DNA of 19,317 nt, from NCBI GenBank assembly GCA_002392505.1, contig DGHD01000001.1:10203-29519 (forward strand). The letters are read 5' to 3'. Source of the stretch: Christensenella sp. UBA3857. GTDB lineage: Bacteria; Bacillota; Clostridia; Christensenellales; CAG-138. Both the position numbers and the translations under genes were made by a program. Below the pieces are notes generated by a model. The model had not been told where the DNA came from, did no database searches, and saw only the letters and a program-made list of their open reading frames with translations. Shown piece after piece: positions 1 to 7,610 of the stretch (position 1 is the stretch's first letter; each line of letters opens with the position of its first letter).

Positions 1-1294
1 CGCCGGAATGGCTCGTATGCCCGCCGCTGTAAGACGACGAATGCGAGCCGCTCCTGCCGCCGCCCGACGAGACGGGCGGGCTGTACGACCGGTTTTTCTC
101 GCTCCTCAGGAAAAGGTCGTCCCCGACTTTCCTTACGGAGAGCGTATCGTTTATAAGATGATCCCCTGCGGTGAACGCGGTGACCACCGTCTTCATCGAT
201 TCGACCGCCTTTTTGCCGTTCACGCCGGAAACGATCAGCGCGATCACGGCGCAGAACGCCGAGGCCAGCGCCCACACGACGGGCGTTTTGGGCGTGCGTC
301 CCGTCTTCAGCGTGCGGTCGAGGTATTTGAGCCAGCGGTTCGCAGAGCCCGGGCCGTTGTCGAACAGCATGTTCGCGCCCTTCTGCAGACGGCTGAAATT
401 CCTGCTGTTCAAGCGTTTCATCAGGGGGGCTCCCACGGTCATGACCGCGGGATCGCCGTTCGTGAACACAGTAAGGAGTATCCCGTTGTCCTCCTCGCCG
501 CCGTAGCCGTTCAAGTTATAGAACGTGTCGGAAATATACTCCGGAGCGAGTCCCGGGTAAGCGTCCGAAAAATGCACGGCGACGTCGACGCCGTATTTTT
601 CGGAGATCGCCTTCGCCTTCGCTGCGAGCTTTTCGAGCTTCTCCGAGCTTATCGTTCCCGTATCGTCCGTCACGCGCGGGGCGTTCGGATCCGCCGGTCC
701 GGAGGGCTTGCCCGCATCCGGCCACCAGGCGGGCGTGAAGGGATGCCCCTTCGTCATAAGGTTCGTAATGTTCTTCGACCAATCGACGATCCCCTCGCAG
801 TACCTGCCTTGTGAAAGGTATCCGTAAAGCGCGTCGTCGAGGGCTTCGGCGGCGTCCCGGGTATAGAACCTGTCGGGCGAGCCCTTGGTGGAGCACCAGC
901 CCTCGCGGTCGCGTCCGCTGACGATCAGGCAGAGGCAGAAGCCGTCGTGCTCCGCGCCCTTTCCGTAACCGCCGTAATCGAAGAAATCGTCGGCATAGTC
1001 CATTATATCCATCCCGTGGGAGGACGTATCGGTGAATATGACGATATCCGTCCCCGTCGCCTCAGCCGCGGCGCGCACGGCTTCCGAAACGGTCCGCTCC
1101 TCATCGGGAGAGAGCACGTCGGCTTCGTCGATCACGCGCGGGGCGTCCGGGTCGGCGGCGGTCCATTGCCACGCCGAGGGATCCTCCGGATACCAGGCGG
1201 GCATTTCGTTCTCTGCGGCGAACACGGGCAGCGCCGCCGTCAGTATGAATATGAGGAGCGCGGATACGGCAAGTGATTTTCTGACTTTCTTCAT
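1..1294 (-). CDS. Secreted protein with two tandem TPM domains, C-terminus cut off by the window edge
   Basis: The reading frame is open from ATG 1294 to the window edge (431 residues, stop not reached). Residues 1-26 are a typical signal peptide ending VFA. Two related segments follow. The first (about 50-150) begins PRVIDEADVLSPDEE, and the second (about 205-300) begins PRVTDDTGTISSEK. Both continue with a conserved G-x-D-[IV]-x-[IV] strand and a YG-x-G...[DN]-G segment, as in the TPM fold (PF04536). A membrane helix lies near 350-370 (VVWALASAFCAVIALIVSG). The visible end is rich in Ser, Gly and His (SGGGRSGSHSSSYSGGHTS), the usual tail of TPM proteins, so little is probably missing. The start is supported by GAGGAGGG just upstream. 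It is the last visible gene of the ECF operon, 10 bp after the zinc-ribbon gene. TPM proteins elsewhere have been linked to photosystem repair or phosphatase activity; the role here is unknown. Confidence 0.85.
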   Translation of the reverse strand, partial: MKKVRKSLAVSALLIFILTAALPVFAAENEMPAWYPEDPSAWQWTAADPDAPRVIDEADVLSPDEERTVSEAVRAAAEATGTDIVIFTDTSSHGMDIMDYADDFFDYGGYGKGAEHDGFCLCLIVSGRDREGWCSTKGSPDRFYTRDAAEALDDALYGYLSQGRYCEGIVDWSKNITNLMTKGHPFTPAWWPDAGKPSGPADPNAPRVTDDTGTISSEKLEKLAAKAKAISEKYGVDVAVHFSDAYPGLAPEYISDTFYNLNGYGGEEDNGILLTVFTNGDPAVMTVGAPLMKRLNSRNFSRLQKGANMLFDNGPGSANRWLKYLDRTLKTGRTPKTPVVWALASAFCAVIALIVSGVNGKKAVESMKTVVTAFTAGDHLINDTLSVRKVGDDLFLRSEKNRSYSPPVSSGGGRSGSHSSSYSGGHTSHSG

Positions 1295-1304
1295 AACGCC
1301 CTCC

Positions 1305-2351
1305 TCAGCATGACACGAGCGAGAATATGAGCATCAGCACGGCGAACACCGCAGCGAAAATGCCCAGGTTCCTAAGCGCCTTGACGCCCTTGTCCGTCGG
1401 GATATGCCCGACGACCTTTCCCGTCTGTCCGTTCATGGCGAAGCTGTATTTCTGCCCCTTGTGCGCCACGTTGAACGTGTAGACCGGCAGGAGGACGTAC
1501 CGGGTCGCCGTGGGATGCGCCGTGACGTCACGGCTTTTTTCCGAGACGTTCGAATAGCCCTTCGAGGCTTCGGACCTGAGCACCGACATCGCGCTTGTGA
1601 CCATGCGGTCCTCGGCGCGCTTCCTGACCTCCTCGGAGCCCTTGTCGAAGCGCTCCGCTAAGAAGCCGGCGAGGTAATCGGCGCGGAAGGGCTTTATGCC
1701 GTTCAGGTCGAACGGCTCGAGCGAATCCATCAGCGCGTCCTCGAGCCGCGCGCTGCCGTCGACCGGGATATCCTTGAAGTCGACGTTCACGCCTCTTGTG
1801 AACTCGTAATAATTCGTTTCGGTGGTGACGTAATTGCCCTCGCGGGAGGAGGTATGCGTCGCCCCCTCGAAGACCGCCGTGCCTTCAAGACTGCAGTCGT
1901 AGAGCCAGAACGGCACGTAAACGCCGACGACGTCGGTAATGTTGCTCTCCTTGAAGAAGCCGAACGGCAGCAGCTTTTTGCCCTTGTAATAGGACTGCAC
2001 CGCGGCGGGGAGCGCCTTTTTGTCAATGGCGAAGGGGATCACGCCGTCGGGACGGAGCCCGCCCGAGACCTTGTCCGTCAGCACCACGTTGTTCCCGCAG
2101 TAGGGGCATTTGACCGAGGCGGAAACGGCGTCCGCCACGACCTCCGCTCCGCAGGAGCCGCAGAGGTAAACGGGGAGCTCCTCGGGCATCGTGCCGTCGG
2201 GTCTTTCGTCTACCGGAACGGGCTCAAAGCCGCCCTCCTGTATCTCGAACACGGAGCCGCACCACTCGCAGACGAGCCTGGCCGATTCCGGATCGAATCG
2301 GAGCGGCGCCCCGCAGTTCACGCATTTTGCTTCTTTAACGCTGCTTTCCAT
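1305..2351 (-). CDS. Zinc-ribbon protein with a C-terminal membrane anchor
   Basis: This is a 348-residue protein. Two N-terminal zinc ribbons are clear: C10-x2-C13 with C28-x2-C31, and C64-x2-C67 with C82-x2-C85. A mixed soluble region of about 220 residues follows, containing VPFWLYDC and LLPVYTFNV, which resembles the conserved core of zinc-ribbon proteins often annotated as TFIIB-type or PriA-like in Clostridia. One membrane helix lies at about 325-345, and the protein ends in Cys. The frame stays open upstream of the ATG at 2351, but this start has GGGAGGT directly before it and begins right at the first zinc ribbon. The gene sits 11 bp after the S component and 10 bp before the TPM gene. 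Zinc-ribbon and TPM proteins as neighbours suggest a joint envelope role, but I cannot assign a function. Confidence 0.85.
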   Translation of the reverse strand: MESSVKEAKCVNCGAPLRFDPESARLVCEWCGSVFEIQEGGFEPVPVDERPDGTMPEELPVYLCGSCGAEVVADAVSASVKCPYCGNNVVLTDKVSGGLRPDGVIPFAIDKKALPAAVQSYYKGKKLLPFGFFKESNITDVVGVYVPFWLYDCSLEGTAVFEGATHTSSREGNYVTTETNYYEFTRGVNVDFKDIPVDGSARLEDALMDSLEPFDLNGIKPFRADYLAGFLAERFDKGSEEVRKRAEDRMVTSAMSVLRSEASKGYSNVSEKSRDVTAHPTATRYVLLPVYTFNVAHKGQKYSFAMNGQTGKVVGHIPTDKGVKALRNLGIFAAVFAVLMLIFSLVSC

Positions 2352-2362
2352 CGTACCTCCCT

Positions 2363-3097
2363 TTATTGTTCCAGCATTCCGTATTTGATCCTTATCCTGT
2401 TGAGCTTTTTCAGAAGCGGCTTGGCGAGTATCAAAAGGAATATCGCCGTTGCCGCGGCATGTATAAGATTGAATATCACTCCCGACGAATACGCCGCAAG
2501 GAGCATCTTCCACGATACTTCCGAGTTGGCGGTGAATATGGTCGACGTGTCGGCGATCAGACCGTAGACCGCGAATGCGGCGACCGTGCCGAATGCAACG
2601 AGCGCAGCGAGCTTCGGCAGCCTGCCGTCCCTGCGGCAGAACAGCAGCCCCGCAAGGAAGCCGATGACGCCCATCGCCTCCATCTGCCAGGGCGTCCACG
2701 GACCCTGCCCGAATATGAAATTCGAGACGAAGGCGATCATCGCCCCCGCGACGAAGCCGGAGCCGGAGCCGAACGCGGCGCCGGTGATTATCACTATCGC
2801 GACGGAGGGCTTGAACTGCGGTATCATGTAGAACGCCGCCCTTCCCGCAACGCCTATCGCTATCATCGCAGCGAGCGTTACGAGCTCCCTTACCTTGGGC
2901 TTTCTCCTTTCAAAGCTTATTATGAACGGCAGCATCGAAAGGAGTATTATGATGAGGCTGACGATCAGATATCGCCTGTTGTCCCACACGGCAATACCGA
3001 GGGCGATAACGCCGGGGACGAGCACGAAAAGCACCAGCGCGGCGGCGATAACGCCCAATATCCGCGAGGTCTTCGCCTTCTTTTCACTCTGAGGCAA
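2363..3097 (-). CDS. ECF transporter S component (substrate-binding membrane subunit)
   Basis: This 244-residue hydrophobic protein has about six to seven membrane helices. The segment at about 80-150 (GRAAFYMIPQFKPSVAI, then G-rich helices, FGQGPWTPWQ, GFLAG) is characteristic of ECF S components. That subgroup resembles the CbrT/cobalamin-type cluster, but I hold the substrate as open: no cobalamin riboswitch is visible upstream of the operon. An extra pair of helices lies at the N-terminus (about 12-60). The start codon is TTG at 3095-3097, with GGAGGTGA seven bases upstream; it overlaps the end of the ATPase gene by 14 bp, which implies translational coupling. The order EcfT, EcfA, S is that of a dedicated (group I) ECF transporter. 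Confidence 0.85.
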   Translation of the reverse strand: MPQSEKKAKTSRILGVIAAALVLFVLVPGVIALGIAVWDNRRYLIVSLIIILLSMLPFIISFERRKPKVRELVTLAAMIAIGVAGRAAFYMIPQFKPSVAIVIITGAAFGSGSGFVAGAMIAFVSNFIFGQGPWTPWQMEAMGVIGFLAGLLFCRRDGRLPKLAALVAFGTVAAFAVYGLIADTSTIFTANSEVSWKMLLAAYSSGVIFNLIHAAATAIFLLILAKPLLKKLNRIRIKYGMLEQ

Positions 3098-4727
3098 GTC
3101 CGATCACCTCCCCGGTAAGAAGGGCGTTTTCGAAATACCCCCTCGCTATGCGGTTGGCGGCGGTGGTATAGAACGTGTTCTCGCAGAAGAAGCCGCGGGC
3201 GCTGTTCTCGGAGGATATGCTCCCGTCGAACATGAAGCCCGCCCTGTCCGCAAACTCGGCGCAGAACTCGATATCGTGCGAAACGACGAGTATCGCGAGC
3301 CCCGTTTCCTTAAGCTCGAGGAGCTTTTTGCCGAACGCCTCCTTAACGGCGGCGTCCATGCCCTTCGTGGGCTCGTCGAGAAGGAGCGCCTCCGGCTCGG
3401 TCAAAAGCACCTTCGCGATCGCAGCGCGCTGCTGCTCGCCGCCCGAAAGATCGAACGGATGCCTCTTAAGGCAGTCCCCGACCTCCATAAGCTCCGCGAT
3501 AGCCAAAACGCGCTCCTTCGCGCCCTGGGCATTGCGTGAGGCGGCGGCGTTATAAAGATCCTCCTCCACCGTTTCGGCGGAGAAAAGCGTCCTCGGATCC
3601 TGATCGAGATGCGCTATCCTGTTCTCGAAAGCCGAGAACCGGGGCTTGAGCCTTTTGCCGTTCAGCGTCAGCCTGCCGCGGTACGGCGCGTTCTGCCCCG
3701 AAAGCACGGATAAAAGCGTCGATTTTCCGGCGCCGTTGCCGCCGACGAGCCCGTAGATCCCGCCGCGGTAAAGCTCTATATCGAGCCCTTTAAGTATGTC
3801 CCTCCCGTCCTTTTCATAGCGGAAGAACAGCCCGTCCGCCTTCAATACCGGCGCCGCGGAGGGCTTCTCCGAAGCGGGGAGCGGTATGGCCTTTTTTTCG
3901 GGCGAGAGCCTTGAGATGAACTCCCTTCCCTCGTTCACGGTGAGCGCGGGGGTATCGCCCGGCCTTACGGCGCAGCTTATCCTTGCGGCGGAGGGCATCG
4001 CGCGGAACATCGGCGAGTCCATTTCAAAGAGCGCCTTCGCGGTCTCCCTCGGCTCGGCGCAGACGGTAATACGACCCGCCTCCATAACAGCGGTGCGGTC
4101 GGCGAATGGCATCGCCTCCTCAAGGCGGTGTTCGCTCATTATTACGGTAAGACCGAGCTCGGTATTGAGCTTTTTGACGGTCGAAAGGAATTCGGTCGCC
4201 GCTATCGGGTCGAGCTGGCTCGTCGGCTCGTCGAGGATCAGCACGTCCGGCTCCATCGCCATTACGGAGGCGAGGTTCAAAAGCTGCTTCTGCCCGCCGG
4301 AAAGCTCGTCCACGCTGCGGCAGAACATATCCTCCAGCGAGAAATAGCTCGCCATCTCGGCAACGCGCAGGCGTATCCTCTCCTTTGAAAGACCGAGGCT
4401 CTCGAGCCCGAACGCGAGCTCGTGCCAGACCTTGTCGGTGACGATCTGATCGTCGGGATGCTGGAACACGAAGCCGATCCTCGCCGCCTGCTCCCTTTCG
4501 GGAAGCTCCTCAACGGGGAAAGCGTCGAAAAGCACTCTGCCGGATCTTTCGCCGTGCGGCGCCAAAGCGGGCTTCAAATGCCTCAAAAGGGTGCTCTTCC
4601 CGCAGCCGGACCTGCCTATGACGAGCAGGAACTCGCCCGCGCCGACCTCAAGGGAGACCGACTCGAGCGCGTTAAAACCGCTGTTGGGATATGAAAAAGT
4701 CAGATCCTCGATCTTAATATGCGCCAT
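3084..4727 (-). CDS. ECF transporter ATPase, two ABC domains fused in one chain (EcfA-EcfA')
   Basis: The protein has 547 residues and carries both ATPase subunits of an ECF transporter in one polypeptide. Domain 1 (about 3-235) has Walker A GRSGCGKST at 38-46, signature LSGGQ at 142-146 and Walker B VLILDEPTSQLD at 162-173. Domain 2 (about 294-520) has Walker A GGNGAGKST at 329-337, signature LSGGEQQR at 427-434 and Walker B LLLDEPTKGMD at 448-458. Both sets of nucleotide-binding motifs are intact, so two active sites are expected. A linker of about 55 residues rich in Pro, Ala and Ser joins them. The frame is open upstream to 4877, but ATG 4727 is preceded by AGGAGG and starts exactly where ABC homology begins; it overlaps the ecfT end by 28 bp. 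It would couple ATP hydrolysis to EcfT and the adjacent S component at the inner face of the membrane. Confidence 0.92.
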   Translation of the reverse strand: MAHIKIEDLTFSYPNSGFNALESVSLEVGAGEFLLVIGRSGCGKSTLLRHLKPALAPHGERSGRVLFDAFPVEELPEREQAARIGFVFQHPDDQIVTDKVWHELAFGLESLGLSKERIRLRVAEMASYFSLEDMFCRSVDELSGGQKQLLNLASVMAMEPDVLILDEPTSQLDPIAATEFLSTVKKLNTELGLTVIMSEHRLEEAMPFADRTAVMEAGRITVCAEPRETAKALFEMDSPMFRAMPSAARISCAVRPGDTPALTVNEGREFISRLSPEKKAIPLPASEKPSAAPVLKADGLFFRYEKDGRDILKGLDIELYRGGIYGLVGGNGAGKSTLLSVLSGQNAPYRGRLTLNGKRLKPRFSAFENRIAHLDQDPRTLFSAETVEEDLYNAAASRNAQGAKERVLAIAELMEVGDCLKRHPFDLSGGEQQRAAIAKVLLTEPEALLLDEPTKGMDAAVKEAFGKKLLELKETGLAILVVSHDIEFCAEFADRAGFMFDGSISSENSARGFFCENTFYTTAANRIARGYFENALLTGEVIGLASE

Positions 4728-5590
4728 GTGATATCCTCCTTGACGTTGAGAAGCACGGGAACGAAGCAAAGCAGAGCGAACGCCGCACAGCCGGCGATCG
4801 GGAAAAAGCCGGGCGGCGTGAATTTTATCGATGGGTAGTAGCGGAACCAGACCGCCTTCAGCGCGCAGGCGGCGCAAGAGGCGGCGAACGAGACGACGAG
4901 CACCGCCGTCAGTACGAGGTCGCGCCCGTCGAACCTGAACAGCGAATACGACGTGCGCCCTTTAAGGCCGTAGCCGCGGCTCTTCATGCTGTCGGACATA
5001 TTGACGGCGCTTTCGAGCGCCCACGAGACCGTGACGGAAACGACCGAGAGCCCGTGCTTGACGCCCTTCACGGGGCTTTTGCCGATGGGCGGCGCAACGC
5101 CCAGCTGCGCGGCGGAAACGCGCCTTATCCTCGAAAGGAGCCTCGGCACGAAGCGGAGCACCATCGAGAAGAGCAGCGACAGCGTGGGTATCAGCCTGCC
5201 GAAAAGGCAGACGTATTTATCGGCGCTCATAACGCTGGTCAAACACGCGCACCATATGATAAGAGCGGCGAACATACAGGCGGAATTAACGCCGTAGAGC
5301 ACCGCCTCGAGCGTGACCGCATTGCCGTTCCAAAGGTAGAAGAGTATTTTGGTGCCGGCGTGATTGAACAGCGGGTTTATGACGGCGACGAGCAGCATTA
5401 CGGGCAGCGCGAACGAGATGCAGAAGAGGACTCCCTTCTTCCCCTTTATCATGATATAGTACACGCACGCGGCGGCAAGCGATATCCCCGTAATGACGGG
5501 ATTAAGAACGAACGCCGTAATGAGCGTCACGAACAGGAAAAACAGCATGCTCACCGCGGGATGCACGAAATTGAACGCGTCCCGGCGCAA
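4700..5590 (-). CDS. ecfT: ECF transporter T component (CbiQ/EcfT family)
   Basis: The protein has 296 residues from a TTG start. It has four to five N-terminal membrane helices, a long amphipathic cytoplasmic region (about 135-220) and two further C-terminal helices. The coupling motif Ser-Arg-Gly within SMKSRGYG lies at the end of the cytoplasmic region, as in EcfT proteins where it contacts the ATPase; an Arg-rich helix (RLLSRIRR) precedes it. The frame is open to a GTG at 5629, but that codon lies at the expected transcription start and has no ribosome binding site. TTG at 5588-5590 has GGAGGG (5597-5602) six bases upstream and starts just before DAFNFVHP, matching the usual EcfT N-terminus. 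First gene of the minus-strand operon. Confidence 0.88.
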   Translation of the reverse strand: MRRDAFNFVHPAVSMLFFLFVTLITAFVLNPVITGISLAAACVYYIMIKGKKGVLFCISFALPVMLLVAVINPLFNHAGTKILFYLWNGNAVTLEAVLYGVNSACMFAALIIWCACLTSVMSADKYVCLFGRLIPTLSLLFSMVLRFVPRLLSRIRRVSAAQLGVAPPIGKSPVKGVKHGLSVVSVTVSWALESAVNMSDSMKSRGYGLKGRTSYSLFRFDGRDLVLTAVLVVSFAASCAACALKAVWFRYYPSIKFTPPGFFPIAGCAAFALLCFVPVLLNVKEDITWRILRSRI

Positions 5591-5637
5591 TCCAAACCCT
5601 CCGTCCCGGCAAAAAGCCGTATAATACACTAAATTAT

Positions 5638-5666
5638 ATTATACCACAAAGCAATGCCGAGCGCAA
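5638..5666 (-). promoter_or_regulatory. Sigma-A-type promoter of the ECF/zinc-ribbon/TPM operon
   Basis: Read on the minus strand, TTGCGC (5661-5666) and TATAAT (5638-5643) are separated by 17 bases. The predicted transcript starts near 5631, giving a leader of about 40 nt before the TTG start of ecfT. The leader is too short for a known vitamin riboswitch. Confidence 0.75.
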
Positions 5667-5683
5667 TATGCTCCCGCGCCGTA

Positions 5684-5712
5684 TTGACTAACCCCCGCGC
5701 CGATGCTATACT
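5684..5712 (+). promoter_or_regulatory. Sigma-A-type promoter of the TlpA-like lipoprotein gene
   Basis: TTGACT (5684-5689) and TATACT (5707-5712) are separated by 17 bases. It diverges from the ecfT promoter with only 17 bp between the two -35 boxes, so the two units may influence each other. Confidence 0.75.
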
Positions 5713-5745
5713 TGAAATGAAAATAACAAAAGGAGAACAAACGAT

Positions 5746-6252
5746 TTGAAGTTATCGAGACCTGCCGCCGTTTTGACAGCGGCGATACTGCTTGCGGCGT
5801 TCCTTACGGGCTGCGTTACCATTGAGCCGCCCGCGGACACGGAGCGCGTCGATTTCGACGCCGTGAGCATTACGGGCGAGCATATCGCCATGAAGACGCT
5901 TTCGGACAAGAAGGTCGTAATGATCAACTTTTTCGAGACCTGGTGCTCCCCCTGTATGGGCGAGCTGCCCGACATCGAGCGCCTTTACGAAAAATACGCG
6001 GGCGACGGCTTCGTCGTGATAGGAGTGTACTCGAGCTCCGACGAGGCGGACGTCAAGGCCGCGGCGGAAAGGCTCGGAATAACCTATCCCATCATCCCCG
6101 TTACCGATTCGCTCAAGAGCCATCAGACCCAGTACGTGCCCACGACGATATTCGTCAGCGGCACGGGCGAGCTCCTTTCCGGCTCGCCCTTCGTCGGCGC
6201 GAAGTCGGAGGCGGGTTGGGAGAAGCTCATAAAGGGCTATCTCGGAAAATGA
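5746..6252 (+). CDS. TlpA/ResA-like thiol-disulfide oxidoreductase lipoprotein
   Basis: The protein has 168 residues. A short hydrophobic signal ends in lipobox L-T-G-C with Cys23 as the lipidated residue, so the protein should be anchored on the outer face of the membrane. The rest is a thioredoxin fold of the TlpA/ResA type: active site WCSPC at 66-70, a following E-L-P-x-I-E helix, and cis-proline 132 in VPTT. The extra strand and helix between them (about 95-118) match the TlpA insertion. The start is TTG at 5746, with AGGAGA nine bases upstream and no better ATG in frame. It probably keeps exported protein thiols reduced or reduces a partner. The electron donor (a CcdA-like membrane protein) is not in the window. 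The cytosolic thioredoxin gene follows after 114 bp with its own promoter. Confidence 0.88.
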   Translation: MKLSRPAAVLTAAILLAAFLTGCVTIEPPADTERVDFDAVSITGEHIAMKTLSDKKVVMINFFETWCSPCMGELPDIERLYEKYAGDGFVVIGVYSSSDEADVKAAAERLGITYPIIPVTDSLKSHQTQYVPTTIFVSGTGELLSGSPFVGAKSEAGWEKLIKGYLGK

Positions 6253-6274
6253 TCAAAAAAAGCGCCTTTTCCGC

Positions 6275-6303
6275 TTGATAACCGGGCGCGTTTCGGTTAA
6301 AAT
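6275..6303 (+). promoter_or_regulatory. Sigma-A-type promoter of the trx-rubrerythrin-rubredoxin operon
   Basis: TTGATA (6275-6280) and TAAAAT (6298-6303) are spaced by 17 bases. The transcript should start near 6310, giving a leader of about 57 nt. I saw no clear PerR box around it. A weak GC hairpin (GCGCC with GGCGC) spans the promoter but is a poor terminator for the gene before. Confidence 0.7.
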
Positions 6304-6366
6304 AATAATGTTAAACAAAATGGAGAGCGTATGCTCCCGAATCCGTAATACAGAAAGGATAACAAA

Positions 6367-6675
6367 ATGAAAGAGATCGATCTTACTTACAACGATTTCG
6401 ATTCCGTCGTCATGGAGTCCGACAAGCCCGTGCTCGTTGACTTCTGGGCGACCTGGTGCGGCCCCTGCCGCATGCTCGGCCCCGTCATCGCGCAGATAGC
6501 CGAGGAGAGGGAAGATATCAAGGTCTGCAAGGTAAACGTCGACGACGAGCCGGAGCTTGCCCGCATGTTCAACGTAATGAACATCCCCACGGTGCTCGTG
6601 TTCAAAAACGGCGAGCTCAAGGAAAGGTCCGTCGGCTTCAAGCCCAAGCAGCAGATACTCGATTTGCTTGATTGA
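6367..6675 (+). CDS. trxA: Thioredoxin
   Basis: The protein has 102 residues, slightly under the usual 105-108. It has the classical active site WCGPC at 30-34, the buried Asp25 in VDFWA, and cis-proline 74 in NIPTVLVF. No signal peptide is present, so it is cytosolic and reduces protein disulfides using NADPH through thioredoxin reductase (not in the window). AAAGGA precedes the ATG. It is the first gene of an oxidative-stress operon, 12 bp before rubrerythrin. Confidence 0.96.
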   Translation: MKEIDLTYNDFDSVVMESDKPVLVDFWATWCGPCRMLGPVIAQIAEEREDIKVCKVNVDDEPELARMFNVMNIPTVLVFKNGELKERSVGFKPKQQILDLLD

Positions 6676-6687
6676 AAGGAGAACGAA

Positions 6688-7224
6688 ATGACCAAGTATT
6701 CAGGAACACAGACCGAAAAGAACCTCCAGGCAGCCTTCGCGGGCGAGAGCCAGGCGAGGAACAAGTACACCTACTTTGCTTCAAAGGCAAAGAAAGAGGG
6801 CTTCGAGCAGATCTCCGCGATCTTTTTGAAGACCGCCGACAACGAGAAGGAGCATGCGAAGCTCTGGTTCAAGGAACTGAACGGCATCGGCTCCACGGCG
6901 GAGAACCTTGCCGCCGCCGCCGAGGGCGAGAATTACGAGTGGACCGACATGTACGAGGGCTTTGCCAGGACCGCCGAGGAGGAGGGCTTCCCCGAGCTCG
7001 CCGCCAAGTTCCGCGCGGTCGGCGCCATCGAGAAGGAGCATGAGGAGCGCTATCGCGCGCTGCTCACCAACATCGAGATGCAGCGTGTATTCGAGAAGTC
7101 CGAGGTCAAGGTATGGGAGTGCCGCAACTGCGGTCATATCGTGGTCGGCACCAAGGCGCCCGAGGTATGCCCCGTCTGCGATCATCCGCAGAGCTATTTC
7201 GAGATCAACGCGAAAAACTATTAA
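6688..7224 (+). CDS. rbr: Rubrerythrin (peroxide reductase)
   Basis: The protein has 178 residues. The N-terminal ferritin-like four-helix domain (about 5-135) carries diiron ligand motifs: Glu20 in [10 protein letters not shown], Glu53-x2-His56, and Glu115-x2-His118. The C-terminal rubredoxin-like domain has Cys145-x2-Cys148 and Cys161-x2-Cys164, which bind one iron. Rubrerythrins reduce hydrogen peroxide to water in the cytosol of anaerobes, with electrons often coming from rubredoxin, and the next gene is a rubredoxin. The length is close to the family norm (about 180-190). AAAGGAGA precedes the ATG. The gene lies between trxA and rubredoxin in one transcript. Confidence 0.97.
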   Translation: MTKYSGTQTEKNLQAAFAGESQARNKYTYFASKAKKEGFEQISAIFLKTADNEKEHAKLWFKELNGIGSTAENLAAAAEGENYEWTDMYEGFARTAEEEGFPELAAKFRAVGAIEKEHEERYRALLTNIEMQRVFEKSEVKVWECRNCGHIVVGTKAPEVCPVCDHPQSYFEINAKNY

Positions 7225-7253
7225 AACCAATATTATTCAAGGAGGATCTTATT

Positions 7254-7409
7254 ATGAAGTACGTTTGCGACGCATGCGGCTGGGTCTATGACGAGGAGCT
7301 CGGCGATCCCGAGAACGGCATCGCTCCCGGCACCAAGTTCGAGGATCTGCCCGACGATTTCGCCTGCCCCCTCTGCGGCGTGGGCAAGGATATGTTCAGC
7401 CGGGAATAA
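7254..7409 (+). CDS. Rubredoxin
   Basis: The protein has 51 residues, the normal size for a single-domain rubredoxin. Iron ligands are Cys5-x2-Cys8 and Cys38-x2-Cys41. The aromatic and loop pattern ([30 protein letters not shown]) is canonical. GGAGGA precedes the ATG. It lies 29 bp after rubrerythrin and ahead of a strong terminator, so it ends the operon. It probably passes electrons from a rubredoxin reductase to rubrerythrin. Confidence 0.98.
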   Translation: MKYVCDACGWVYDEELGDPENGIAPGTKFEDLPDDFACPLCGVGKDMFSRE

Positions 7410-7424
7410 AAAAGAAAGCGAAAA

Positions 7425-7465
7425 GCACCCGCCGGGGACGGTTCCCGGTGGGTGTTTTTTGTTTT
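7425..7465 (+). terminator. Rho-independent terminator of the rubredoxin operon
   Basis: A 12-bp stem pairs 7425-7436 with 7444-7455 (two wobble pairs, seven-base loop) and is followed by TTTTTTGTTTTT. Confidence 0.9.
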
Positions 7466-7508
7466 TCAAGGCATGACCAACCATCGGGGACGGTAAGTCA
7501 TTCACTTC

Positions 7509-7537
7509 TTGCCAAATCCCGCAGAACGGTTTATAAT
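7509..7537 (+). promoter_or_regulatory. Sigma-A-type promoter of the long membrane protein gene
   Basis: TTGCCA (7509-7514) and TATAAT (7532-7537) are spaced by 17 bases. Transcription should start near 7544. This also rules out the TTG at 7509 as a start codon, since it lies inside the -35 box. Confidence 0.75.
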
Positions 7538-7610
7538 CAAGCTGGATACGCACCGCCCGGTCAATCGCAGCGGCGGATCGGCGGCACGTCGAAAACAGGG
7601 GGATCGTTCA

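Noticed and set aside
4728..4877. Upstream extension of the EcfA frame to 4877
   Set aside because: It lies inside ecfT, has no ABC homology, and ATG 4727 has AGGAGG in front.
5591..5637. Cobalamin or other vitamin riboswitch before the ECF operon
   Set aside because: The leader is about 40 nt and shows no B12-box-like sequence.
6258..6295. Terminator between the TlpA-like gene and trxA
   Set aside because: The GCGCC/GGCGC stem has a loop of about 20 bases, no proper T-run, and overlaps the trxA promoter.
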